The position numbers were made by a program, and so were the translations under genes. This document shows, in pieces, positions 1-5,564 of a stretch of 7,781 nt of DNA (the stretch's first letter is position 1; every line of letters starts with the position of its first letter). Origin of the DNA: CAYMTV01 sp964393525 (lineage in GTDB: Bacteria; Patescibacteriota; Microgenomatia; Daviesbacterales; UBA10151); assembly GCA_964393525.1 (NCBI GenBank), contig CAYMTV010000038.1:1-7781 (forward strand). The letters are read 5' to 3'. Under the pieces are notes generated by a model. That model saw nothing but the letters and a program-made list of their open reading frames with translations, ran no database searches and had not been told where the DNA came from.

Positions 1-1
1 T

Positions 2-475
2 GCAGCTTCTGCCTCGGTAGCGCTTTTGGAGGAAGATGCCACAACCTCAGGCAGGCTTAAAGAAGAAGCGGTTGAACTTACTCAAGACGTCCTAGAAAAA
101 TCTCCCAAAAATACCTCCTTTTTTAGAACAGCCATCAGAACCTTTTACCAGCTTTCTGCTATAGATTCGAAGTTTGAAAAGAAAACTTTGGAGGTAGTTG
201 ATAAAACTATAGCCTTGGCGCCAACCGATGCCAAACTTTATTACAATAAAGGCTTAATCTTGTACCAGTTAAACAGACCTGAGGAGGCCGTTGTATCTTT
301 TAATCAAGCTTTGGAACTAAGACCAAATTATAGAGAAGCTTACCTTACCTTAGGTACGGTTTATGAACAGAAAAAAGAAGTCAATCGTGCAATTGAGCAA
401 TATGAGCAGGTTTTAAAATTTATCCCAAATGATCCTGATGCCTTAAAAAAATTGGAGGAACTTAAAAAAAACTAG
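2..475 (+). CDS. TPR-repeat protein, C-terminal part (5' end outside window)
   Basis: The frame is open to the left edge, so this is the 3' part of a longer gene; the TTG at 26 is only an internal codon that could be mistaken for a start. The visible 157 residues are helical and hold at least two canonical tetratricopeptide repeats near the end. One starts at DAKLYYNKGLILYQL, with the typical Tyr/Gly/Leu/Ala spacing and ending ALELRPN. The next starts at YREAYLTLGTVYEQ and ends VLKFIPN. An earlier weaker helical pair (FFRTAIRTFYQL) may be a third. TPRs are protein-protein interaction scaffolds. From family knowledge, Patescibacteria often carry such a C-terminal TPR tail on membrane O-antigen ligase/polymerase-like (Wzy) proteins, and that is a plausible identity here, but the membrane part is not visible. 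The stop TAG lies 2 bases before the next start, so the two genes are probably co-transcribed. Confidence 0.85.
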   Translation, partial: AASASVALLEEDATTSGRLKEEAVELTQDVLEKSPKNTSFFRTAIRTFYQLSAIDSKFEKKTLEVVDKTIALAPTDAKLYYNKGLILYQLNRPEEAVVSFNQALELRPNYREAYLTLGTVYEQKKEVNRAIEQYEQVLKFIPNDPDALKKLEELKKN

Positions 476-477
476 CG

Positions 478-750
478 ATGAAGCAGATTGGAGATATCCT
501 AGAGAAAACTAAAGGCCTTAAAAGACCAAAAAACCTTTCCAAAGAGTTCCAGTTTTATGGAGTTTACCTGGCAGAAGAGCTTGGGGATTTAAAACATTAT
601 TCATTATATATCAAGCTTGCTAAGGAAGTTGACCGGGTGCTTTTGGATGAGGCGCTAACTTTTACCAAAGGATACTTAACAGCCAAAAATAAAGCCCGGG
701 TCTTTATGTGGAGATTAAAACAGCTCAAAGATGAAAAGAGAGCTGCGTGA
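478..750 (+). CDS. Conserved-looking 90-aa basic protein, function unknown
   Basis: I do not recognise a named family. The protein is 90 aa, strongly basic and predicted mostly helical, with no signal peptide, membrane segment or cysteine pair. Notable stretches are FQFYGVYLAEELGDLKHYSL and a C-terminal FMWRLKQLKDEKR helix. This composition is typical of small cytosolic proteins, and I have the impression of a family widespread in Patescibacteria, but that is memory rather than a search. The ATG lies 2 bases after the stop of the TPR gene; a GGAGG occurs about 20 bases upstream, too far to be a standard ribosome binding site. The close spacing suggests translational coupling with the upstream gene. 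The frame has natural codon use and no internal break, so it is very likely a real gene. Confidence 0.75.
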   Translation: MKQIGDILEKTKGLKRPKNLSKEFQFYGVYLAEELGDLKHYSLYIKLAKEVDRVLLDEALTFTKGYLTAKNKARVFMWRLKQLKDEKRAA

Positions 751-792
751 TTGGTTGTAAAAAGCATGCTTCGAATGTTAAACTTTTAGGTT

Positions 793-1314
793 ATGTACTC
801 TGTTATCCAGGCGCCCGATGAAAGGTTAAGAGTTAAAACCAAACCGGTTAAAAAAATTACTGAGAAACATCAAAAAATCATCAAAGATATGATTAAGCTT
901 GCTAAGTCCTTCCATGATCCGGAAGGGGTTGGGCTTGCTTCTACCCAGGTAGGCCTGGATGAGCAGTACTTTGTTTTAAAACATGATGATGGCAGTTTTG
1001 AAGCTGTTTTTAACCCCCAGATAGTTTCCTATTCCAAAAGGACCAAAAAATTCTTTGAGGGGTGCCTTTCCATCCCCCAGTTTTGGGGTGAGGTGGAAAG
1101 GCCGGTTGCAATTTCAGTAAAATTCCAAAATGGTGATGGACAGGAAATAAAAAAGAGGCTTAAAGGGCTTGATGCCTGGATTTTTCAGCATGAGTTTGAT
1201 CATCTTCAAGGCAGGCTTTATATGGATTTAGTAATGGAACAAAAAGGCAAGCTTTACAAGGTAGCAGGTAAAGACAGAGCCGGCGCAGATGTCTTTGAAC
1301 AAGTCCCGCTGTAA
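793..1314 (+). CDS. def: Peptide deformylase
   Basis: Removes the N-formyl group from the initiator methionine of nascent proteins, acting on peptides emerging from the ribosome. All three family motifs are present in order. Motif 1 is GVGLASTQ (residues 45-52), where Ser replaces the second Ala of the usual GxGxAAxQ. Motif 2 is EGCLS (89-93), whose Cys91 is the first metal ligand. Motif 3 is HEFDH (133-137), with two His metal ligands and the catalytic Glu134. At 173 aa the length is normal for the family. The ATG at 793 gives the expected N-terminus, with hydrophobic residues leading into a helical region; a TAAACT box at 779-784 lies 8 bases upstream, so the mRNA may be nearly leaderless. 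The partner gene fmt follows after one small unknown gene, the usual def/fmt association. Confidence is high. Confidence 0.97.
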   Translation: MYSVIQAPDERLRVKTKPVKKITEKHQKIIKDMIKLAKSFHDPEGVGLASTQVGLDEQYFVLKHDDGSFEAVFNPQIVSYSKRTKKFFEGCLSIPQFWGEVERPVAISVKFQNGDGQEIKKRLKGLDAWIFQHEFDHLQGRLYMDLVMEQKGKLYKVAGKDRAGADVFEQVPL

Positions 1315-1320
1315 GAGTTA

Positions 1321-1329
1321 TGCTATGAT
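1321..1329 (+). promoter_or_regulatory. Extended -10 promoter element before the 102-aa gene
   Basis: TGCTATGAT is an extended -10 box (TG at 1321-1322, TATGAT at 1324-1329). The ATG at 1336 begins 6 bases after the hexamer, so transcription would start at or within a base or two of the start codon, giving a leaderless message. No good -35 sits at 17 bp; a TTGAAC at 1295-1300 is too far (23 bp), but extended -10 promoters often need no -35. Confidence 0.5.
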
Positions 1330-1335
1330 AATTTC

Positions 1336-1644
1336 ATGGCCAGAGACGAAATAATTATATCGGAAAAAATCAAAAAAACCGAGGAGCATTCCCTGCTTGA
1401 TGACTTAAGACCAAGGTTTGAAGACTTTCAGCTCTTCGGGACACCTTCGAGTGAGTACGGTAAACTAAATCAGAAAGAGGAAACAGAAACTTCAATAAAT
1501 CTGTCTCATTTAAACAACTTGGCCGAAATAGCAGACCGATTTCAGGCCAACCGCGAACAAATTACCGAAGAACAAAGGTCAGGACTTCATCAAAGCCTTA
1601 GAGACAATGCAGGAAGATTAGTCAGAACTGAAAGATTTGGTTGA
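1336..1644 (+). CDS. Hypothetical 102-aa protein between def and fmt
   Basis: No family recognised. This is a hydrophilic, charged protein rich in Glu, Arg and Gln, without cysteines, membrane segments or a signal peptide. The N-terminal half has low-complexity acidic/basic character (KIKKTEEHSLLDDL), and residues 55-100 look like amphipathic helices (NLAEIADRF, ITEEQRSGLHQSLRDNAGRL). The ATG at 1336 follows the def stop by 21 bases and has its own extended -10 box just upstream. The stop TGA (1642-1644) lies inside the palindrome that precedes fmt, so its end and the fmt control region overlap. Its place between the two enzymes of the formyl-methionine cycle might mean a linked role, but nothing in the sequence proves this. 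The frame is intact, and the longer overlapping minus-strand frame at 1622-1966 is best explained as a shadow of fmt. Confidence 0.7.
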   Translation: MARDEIIISEKIKKTEEHSLLDDLRPRFEDFQLFGTPSSEYGKLNQKEETETSINLSHLNNLAEIADRFQANREQITEEQRSGLHQSLRDNAGRLVRTERFG

Positions 1645-1662
1645 TATATTGTAATATATCAA
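1641..1662. promoter_or_regulatory. 22-bp palindrome at the fmt start (operator and/or promoter)
   Basis: TTGATATATT and AATATATCAA form perfect 10-bp arms around a 2-base GT centre. The palindrome covers the stop codon of the preceding gene and ends 2 bases before the fmt ATG. It contains two -10-like hexamers: TATATT (1645-1650, preceded by TG as in an extended -10) and TAATAT (1652-1657, 7 bases before the ATG). It could be a repressor site overlapping a leaderless fmt promoter, or simply a two-sided AT-rich promoter. As RNA the stem would be weak, so a terminator is unlikely. Confidence 0.45.
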
Positions 1663-1664
1663 CT

Positions 1665-2615
1665 ATGCAGGATTTAAAAATAGTTTTCATTGGAACTTCT
1701 GAGTTTGTCATTCCGGTTTTGGAGGCTTTGCACCAAAATTTTAATGTTGTTTCGGTAGTAACTTCGCCCGATGCACCTATTGGCAGAAAATATATTATTA
1801 CTCCCTCCCCAATTGCAAAAAAAGCCCATGAGCTTAATATTTCTGTTTTAAAACCTGAAAACTTTGACCAATCCCTAATAAACCAACTAACCAATCTCAA
1901 CCCGGATTTATTTGTTGTAGCTTCATACGGCCATCTGATCCCCAAAGCTATACTGGATATCCCCAAGCATGGGTCATTAAATATCCATCCATCTAAATTA
2001 CCTAAATATAGGGGACCCTCTCCTATTCAAAGCCAGATTTTAGATAGAGTCAAGACTTCAGCAGTCACCATAATTTTAATGGATGAAGAGATGGACCATG
2101 GGCCTATAATTGCGCAAGAAGAGTTTAAGCTTTCAGAACAGGATACTTTTGAAATATTGCACACAAAAATGTTCCAGGCAGGGGCAAAACTTCTTATAAA
2201 AATAATCCCTGATTTTATTGAAGGTGAATTGAAACCTCTTGCACAAAATCATGCGATCGCGACTTTTTGTGATAAAGTCACTAAAAAGTCCGGGTACTTT
2301 GATATTAACAGCCCTCCGGAACCTGAAAAGTTGGATAGAATGATTAGAGCCTACTACCCTTGGCCTACTGCCTGGACTATTTGGAATGGGAAAGTAGTTA
2401 AATTCTTACCTAATACGTCATTCTCCAACTTGATCGGAGAATCCAGAAATATGAGCAAAGCTCTTACTGATGTAATAGATTCCCGCTGGAGTTTATCCCG
2501 GATCCAGATCCGGGGTGGGAATGACAGTCCTTTTCTTGTCCAAATGGAAGGGAAAAAAGCTGTGCCTTTGAAAAACTTTCTCAATGGCTACCCTGATTTT
2601 CCTATACGTTTCTAA
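1665..2615 (+). CDS. fmt: Methionyl-tRNA formyltransferase
   Basis: Transfers a formyl group from 10-formyltetrahydrofolate to initiator Met-tRNA. The N-terminal Rossmann-type domain (about residues 1-200) begins with KIVFIGTSEF, the usual Fmt opening. The catalytic signature SLNIHPSKLPKYRGPSPIQ supplies Asn106 and His108, and MDEEMDHG supplies Asp144, matching the Asn/His/Asp triad of the E. coli enzyme. The C-terminal tRNA-binding domain follows, with RMIRAYYPWPTAW (226-237) and an end at LVQMEGKK...FLNGYPDFP. Total length is 316 aa, as expected. I chose the ATG at 1665 because the family starts right before KIVF; a TTG at 1641 in the same frame would add eight unusual residues and lies in a palindrome and in the upstream stop region. 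A hairpin terminator follows. A diverged copy of the last ~25 codons occurs again near 3450-3525. Confidence 0.97.
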   Translation: MQDLKIVFIGTSEFVIPVLEALHQNFNVVSVVTSPDAPIGRKYIITPSPIAKKAHELNISVLKPENFDQSLINQLTNLNPDLFVVASYGHLIPKAILDIPKHGSLNIHPSKLPKYRGPSPIQSQILDRVKTSAVTIILMDEEMDHGPIIAQEEFKLSEQDTFEILHTKMFQAGAKLLIKIIPDFIEGELKPLAQNHAIATFCDKVTKKSGYFDINSPPEPEKLDRMIRAYYPWPTAWTIWNGKVVKFLPNTSFSNLIGESRNMSKALTDVIDSRWSLSRIQIRGGNDSPFLVQMEGKKAVPLKNFLNGYPDFPIRF

Positions 2616-2631
2616 TGATCCTTTACGGATT

Positions 2632-2697
2632 CCGCTTCGCTTCGCCCGTAGTTTCTCTTCTTGCCCGCCTTCGGCAAGATTTCCCTGTCAGCGAAGC
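2632..2697. repeat. Short extragenic palindromic segment
   Basis: GCTTCGCTTCGC at about 2633-2644 is complementary to GCGAAGC near 2691-2697, and between them CTTGCC...GGCAAG (about 2661-2679) forms an inner stem. Together they could fold as a REP-like hairpin in the fmt 3' flank, before the terminator. Other copies of the exact sequence were not seen in the window. Confidence 0.35.
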
Positions 2698-2706
2698 AAA
2701 CTTCAT

Positions 2707-2731
2707 CCACGGATTAGAATCCGTGGTTTTT
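2707..2731 (+). terminator. Intrinsic terminator after fmt
   Basis: CCACGGATT (2707-2715) and AATCCGTGG (2718-2726) are perfect inverted arms. In practice this gives a 7-bp GC-rich stem with loop TTAGAA, followed at once by TTTTT and a further T-rich stretch. It lies about 90 bases past the fmt stop and would separate the def-fmt unit from the next gene. Confidence 0.8.
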
Positions 2732-2781
2732 CGTTTGAAAGAATAATTGATTCTGGCTAAAGATAATACTAAAATCCAGCT

Positions 2782-3417
2782 ATGTTGATAGAAGCTCAAG
2801 AATCTGTTGTAACAACAGATGAAATGCGTAAAGTCAGAGGCAGGTTGCTAATCGGCTCAACCAGAGTTCTGACTGTAGCCAGAGCAGAAACACTGGACAG
2901 AGTTCCACTTGAAGCTCATGCTTACTGGGCGACTGATTTGCCCATACCCCTGGCATTAGGGTGTATCGCCAGATTTTATCAGAGGTTAGGAAGTTACAAA
3001 TTTCCAACAACTACTATCCCTGAAACTGAACACGGAGTTTGGGTAAATCCAGGTATGTTATATCTGAGTGCCAATCCAGGATCAGTTACCCCAGATGTAG
3101 TAAATTTATTTAGACAACCTACTGAATTAGAATTTGGGGCACAAATTTCAGAAACTTCTGGACTGGATTGGGTTATTTTGACAGATGGCTATTGTTACGT
3201 TTCTTATCTTGATCTGCTTGATCCAGACAAATCTAACCATAGAGGTAAAATTGATCTGATTACCAAATTGAATCTTGGCGGTTTAGTTGCAGATTTGTTT
3301 GCTCAAACTATGCCGCAAGAGCTGCCCGAAGAGGCTATAGAGGATGCAACTGATTGGTTAATTGGCCGTTTCGGTCAATTACCTGACCCTGGGGTTAACT
3401 TATCTGAAAATCTTTAG
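2782..3417 (+). CDS. Hypothetical 211-aa protein
   Basis: No family recognised. The protein is 211 aa, mildly acidic, with no signal peptide, no clear membrane span and only two cysteines. It is probably an alpha/beta cytosolic protein: segments such as GLDWVILTDGYCYVSYLDLL look like beta strands, and the end is an acidic helix (LPEEAIEDATDWLIGRFGQL). The ATG at 2782 follows the fmt terminator by about 50 bases; a GATAAT at 2762-2767 could be its -10 box, but no good -35 is spaced to it. The TAG stop is followed in the same frame by 57 open codons that resemble the C-terminus of Fmt, described separately. The gene therefore sits between two versions of the fmt end and may be part of inserted DNA. 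It could equally be an ordinary lineage-specific gene. Confidence 0.7.
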   Translation: MLIEAQESVVTTDEMRKVRGRLLIGSTRVLTVARAETLDRVPLEAHAYWATDLPIPLALGCIARFYQRLGSYKFPTTTIPETEHGVWVNPGMLYLSANPGSVTPDVVNLFRQPTELEFGAQISETSGLDWVILTDGYCYVSYLDLLDPDKSNHRGKIDLITKLNLGGLVADLFAQTMPQELPEEAIEDATDWLIGRFGQLPDPGVNLSENL

Positions 3418-3420
3418 GCA

Positions 3421-3591
3421 GTGACAGGTACTGCGGTAGTTGGTTTACGCTTGGCCCAAATTGAAGGGAAAAAACCAACTGACTTAAAATCTTTTCTTAA
3501 CGGCTACCCTCATTTTCCTTTAAATAATTTTACTATAGTTACAGAAAAAACGTATAAATTCAAAATTAGAAGAACAAAAAAACTTAATTAA
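3421..3591 (+). pseudogene. Displaced remnant of an fmt 3' end
   Basis: The frame from GTG 3421 to TAA 3589-3591 encodes 56 residues. Its middle, LAQIEGKK followed by LKSFLNGYPHFPL, matches the last residues of the Fmt upstream (LVQMEGKK, LKNFLNGYPDFPI). By hand I count 16 of 24 residues and about 52 of 72 bases identical (3451-3522 against 2538-2609). Nothing of the catalytic domain is present, so it cannot be a working Fmt; it is a gene fragment. After the FPL it runs on into a basic AT-rich tail without similarity. The segment is in frame with the 211-aa gene just upstream, separated only by that gene's TAG, so a former fusion or read-through is possible, though the fragment explanation is simpler. 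The divergence suggests an old duplication or a replaced native tail. Confidence 0.65.
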
Positions 3592-3612
3592 ATGGTTACC
3601 CCAATTTTCCCA

Positions 3613-3987
3613 TTAAATACGATTTGGTGTGAGAATATTATCAAATTGATCCTCAAGTATTCCGCTTTCGGCAGCCAGTTTAATAAGTTCATCCCAACTT
3701 TTAGGCTGTTGCCCTGGATCTGTTTTAACTACGCCATTTTTAGCCGGTTCAAATTGAACTTGATCAAATAAGGTTATTCTGGAAATTACTTCGGTTGAAT
3801 CAATTTTTAAAAGTAGAGGAAGAAATGATAATGCCAGTACCGAATCACAGGCCAAAAGGCGAGCAAGAATTCTTTCCGGCTTACTGATTGTAAGTTCTCC
3901 GGTATTTTTTGACCTGGACCTAAAAAACCCTGCTTTCTCCCTACCCTCTGCCAAAAGTTCTTTATAAGCATCATTTACTCTCTCCAA
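3613..3987 (-). CDS. Hypothetical protein, ~124 aa, possible J-domain-like N-terminus
   Basis: No firm family. Starting from TTG at 3987 it gives 124 aa with a hydrophobic central stretch (ILARLLACDSVLALSFLPLLLKI), more like a buried helix pair than a signal peptide, and a C-terminal helix (WDELIKLAAESGIL). The start is uncertain. No ribosome binding site precedes the TTG, while the same frame stays open back to 4020. It there encodes INIKHPDHLERVNDAYKELL, in which HPD followed by an Asn-Asp-Ala-Tyr helix recalls the end of a DnaJ J-domain. An ATT at 4009-4011 lies one base past the stop of the upstream gene, with an AGAGG a few bases before it, so an unusual ATT start is possible. It is the last gene of the minus-strand unit with rpmB. 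The function is unknown, and the J-domain idea is only a resemblance. Confidence 0.6.
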   Translation of the reverse strand: MERVNDAYKELLAEGREKAGFFRSRSKNTGELTISKPERILARLLACDSVLALSFLPLLLKIDSTEVISRITLFDQVQFEPAKNGVVKTDPGQQPKSWDELIKLAAESGILEDQFDNILTPNRI

Positions 3988-4012
3988 GTGATCCGGGTGT
4001 TTTATATTAATC

Positions 4013-4522
4013 CTACCTCTTTACCAACCCAAACATAAAAGGAGCAAATCGACTTTCACTTTGCAATATTTCATCAAGAATTTTGCTCCTTAAAGGCTCT
4101 GTCAATCCCTCAAATTTATCCGGATCTAAATATACCTTCCATCCAATTTTTCCTTTGCCATTACTCCTTTCTTGTACTAATCCCCATCGGCCTAAAATTC
4201 CCTGTAGAAGCATCTGCGTCCTTGAATCAGGATTTTGCGTCAAAGCTGTAACAGCTTGGGTGGAAGGATTTAAATTAACTAATCTGGTGTGGAAAGAATA
4301 TGAAAGCCCTGTCGCAAAGTCTCTCTGCTCAGAAGGCAGAGCTCTCTTTAATTTAGGCACACGAATTTCACCATTAGGCTGACTGTGTGGAAAATTAGCC
4401 GGTCTAAATGAAGTAATAAACCATTGATTTCTGACAGCCAAATCTCTATCTACATATATCCTGCCTCTAAAATCGGCATAAGGTGTTCTGATTATTTCCG
4501 GACTCAAAGCCTGAAGAGACAT
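4013..4522 (-). CDS. Hypothetical 169-aa protein downstream of rpmB
   Basis: No family recognised. This is a basic, soluble-looking 169-aa protein without cysteines or membrane segments. The N-terminal half contains strand-like stretches (TPYADFRGRIYVDRDLAVRN, QWFITSFRPANF); the middle has an Asn/Thr/Gln-rich part (NLNPSTQAVTALTQNPDSRT); then comes a glycine/tryptophan segment (ILGRWGLVQERSNGKGKIGW) and a C-terminal helix (LRSKILDEILQ). The ATG at 4522 is only 3 bases after the rpmB stop, with AGGA placed 6 bases before it inside the rpmB end, a reasonable ribosome binding site and a sign of translational coupling. It is thus co-expressed with the ribosomal protein gene. A + strand frame at 4083-4382 inside it is a shadow. 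Confidence 0.75.
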   Translation of the reverse strand: MSLQALSPEIIRTPYADFRGRIYVDRDLAVRNQWFITSFRPANFPHSQPNGEIRVPKLKRALPSEQRDFATGLSYSFHTRLVNLNPSTQAVTALTQNPDSRTQMLLQGILGRWGLVQERSNGKGKIGWKVYLDPDKFEGLTEPLRSKILDEILQSESRFAPFMFGLVKR

Positions 4523-4525
4523 AAG

Positions 4526-4756
4526 TTATCCTGCAGCAATCAAAGGGGCGAGTTTTTGAAAATCAAAGCTTGCTTTAACTATTCTTAAGCACTTGGTGCA
4601 GTATTTTTTACCTTTAAAGGTATGTAAATTTGGCTTCTGGGGTTTTTTGGAAATCTGGGCGCGCAGTGGCCACTCTGATGCACCCGAACTTCCTTTTTGG
4701 TGTCTGGACCAAGATCTTATTATCGGTTTTTTACAACAACGAACGCAAATTAGCAT
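4526..4756 (-). CDS. rpmB: Large-subunit ribosomal protein bL28 (divergent)
   Basis: A 76-aa basic protein with the bL28 layout. An N-terminal CVRC pair (Cys4, Cys7) is followed by a basic stretch (RSWSRHQKG), then KPNLH, corresponding to the PNL element of bL28, then GKKYCTKCLRIVK, where Cys53 and Cys56 complete a four-cysteine zinc-ribbon-like set and CTKCLR is a bL28 hallmark. Compared with common bL28 it has an altered segment between the first cysteine pair and PNLH (SSGASEWPLRAQ) and a hydrophobic tail (FDFQKLAPLIAAG). The identification rests on motif memory, not alignment; another small zinc-ribbon protein is the alternative. The ATG at 4756 sits 6 bases from a -10 box, so the message is probably leaderless. 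It heads a unit with two unknown genes. Confidence 0.75.
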   Translation of the reverse strand: MLICVRCCKKPIIRSWSRHQKGSSGASEWPLRAQISKKPQKPNLHTFKGKKYCTKCLRIVKASFDFQKLAPLIAAG

Positions 4757-4762
4757 TGTGTT

Positions 4763-4791
4763 AGAATAACATAAGCAAGTTCAAAATTCAA
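4763..4791 (-). promoter_or_regulatory. Promoter of the rpmB unit
   Basis: Read on the minus strand, TTGAAT (4791-4786) and TATTCT (4768-4763) are separated by exactly 17 bp, and TG precedes the -10 with one base between (extended -10). The rpmB ATG begins 6 bases downstream of the -10, predicting a leaderless transcript. The -35 and part of the spacer lie in the 7-bp tandem repeats of the adjoining palindromic element. Confidence 0.7.
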
Positions 4792-4930
4792 AATGCAAAG
4801 TTCAAAGTTATGGTGATTTCTCGCTACGCTCGAAATATAACATATTTTTCGAACAAAGTGAGAAAATACCATAATTTTTGCAATTAGATTTTATCTAATT
4901 GTGTGTTACTTTTAACTTTGAACTTTTAAC
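4779..4930. repeat. Palindromic element with heptad repeats in both arms
   Basis: The left arm has four 7-bp units of the form RTKCAAA (GTTCAAA, ATTCAAA, ATGCAAA, GTTCAAA; 4779-4806). The right arm has three units TTTNAAC in the opposite orientation (4910-4930). AAAGTTCAAAGTTA (4797-4810) and TAACTTTGAACTTT (4913-4926) are perfect 14-bp inverted repeats. Inside, TTATGGT (4808-4814) pairs with ACCATAA (4868-4874), and the neighbouring TTTCTC/GAGAAA and CGAAATA/TATTTTTCG segments extend an imperfect hairpin. A MITE or REP-like element is possible. It lies exactly between the divergent rpmB and site-2 protease genes, and both promoters reach into it. Confidence 0.65.
4881..4901. repeat. Perfect 9-bp hairpin inside the palindromic element
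   Basis: CAATTAGAT (4881-4889) and ATCTAATTG (4893-4901) are perfect inverted arms around TTT. No T-run follows, so it is not a normal terminator; it may be a protein-binding site or part of the element's own structure. Confidence 0.6.
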
Positions 4931-4937
4931 TAAAATC

Positions 4938-5564
4938 ATGGCTGAATCTTTGGCATTTTCCATACTTATACTTTTATTTTCAGTAATAGTTCATGAGGTG
5001 ATGCACGGCTTTGTGGCCCTAAAGTTTGGGGATAGAACAGCTGAGCGCGCAGGCAGACTGACTCTAAACCCCATTCCTCATATTGATCCAGTCGGGACGA
5101 TTCTTCTCCCCATGCTGATGTTAATAACTCAAAGCGGATTTTTAATTGGCTGGGCCAAACCAGTGCCGGTAAACCCCTTGCATTTTTCCGATATTAAGCG
5201 CGGCGAGCTTTTTGTCTCTTTGGCGGGGATAATGGCTAATTTCGGGCTTGCCATAGCGGCAGCAGCAGCTTTTCATCTTTCCAATGCTTTTTTTGGAGCT
5301 CCTGCTCTAGTCCAAGATCTTTTAATTTTTACAGTAAGGATTAACCTTTTGCTGGCAATCTTTAACCTTTTCCCTATACCACCGCTTGATGGGTCAAAAG
5401 TCTTACTTTCATTCCTGCCTTACAAAGCTGCCAGGGCATTTGAAAGGTATTCTGCCTATGGTATTTTTATTCTATTTATTTTGCTTTATCTTGGGATTAT
5501 TGGTACAGTTTTAAGAACTTTAATGGTTCCGCTTCACCAAATCCTGGGAGTCCCGCTAATTTAG
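4938..5564 (+). CDS. Site-2 protease family (M50) membrane zinc metalloprotease
   Basis: An intramembrane protease of the S2P/M50 family, which cuts membrane-bound substrates within the bilayer. The 208-aa protein has HEVMH (His19, Glu20, His23), the HExxH zinc site, at the end of the first membrane segment (residues 5-25). NLFPIPPLDG (143-152), with Asp151 as third zinc ligand, follows the fourth. About five hydrophobic segments are visible: 5-28, 50-71, 91-115, 123-146 and 172-198. There is no PDZ domain and the length fits the compact bacterial group common in Patescibacteria. I chose the ATG at 4938; the in-frame TTG at 4899 lies in the repeat element and would add 13 unlikely residues. 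A TTAACT box ends 6 bases before this ATG. The stop TAG overlaps the stop of the convergent gene. The substrate is unknown. Confidence 0.93.
   Translation: MAESLAFSILILLFSVIVHEVMHGFVALKFGDRTAERAGRLTLNPIPHIDPVGTILLPMLMLITQSGFLIGWAKPVPVNPLHFSDIKRGELFVSLAGIMANFGLAIAAAAAFHLSNAFFGAPALVQDLLIFTVRINLLLAIFNLFPIPPLDGSKVLLSFLPYKAARAFERYSAYGIFILFILLYLGIIGTVLRTLMVPLHQILGVPLI

Noticed and set aside
1622..1966. 114-aa minus-strand frame opposite the fmt start
   Set aside because: Shadow of fmt, whose catalytic motifs prove the + strand is coding.
2354..2584. 76-aa minus-strand frame opposite the fmt C-terminal domain
   Set aside because: Shadow of fmt.
4083..4382. 99-aa + strand frame
   Set aside because: Lies wholly inside the minus-strand 169-aa gene, which has a ribosome binding site and operon context.
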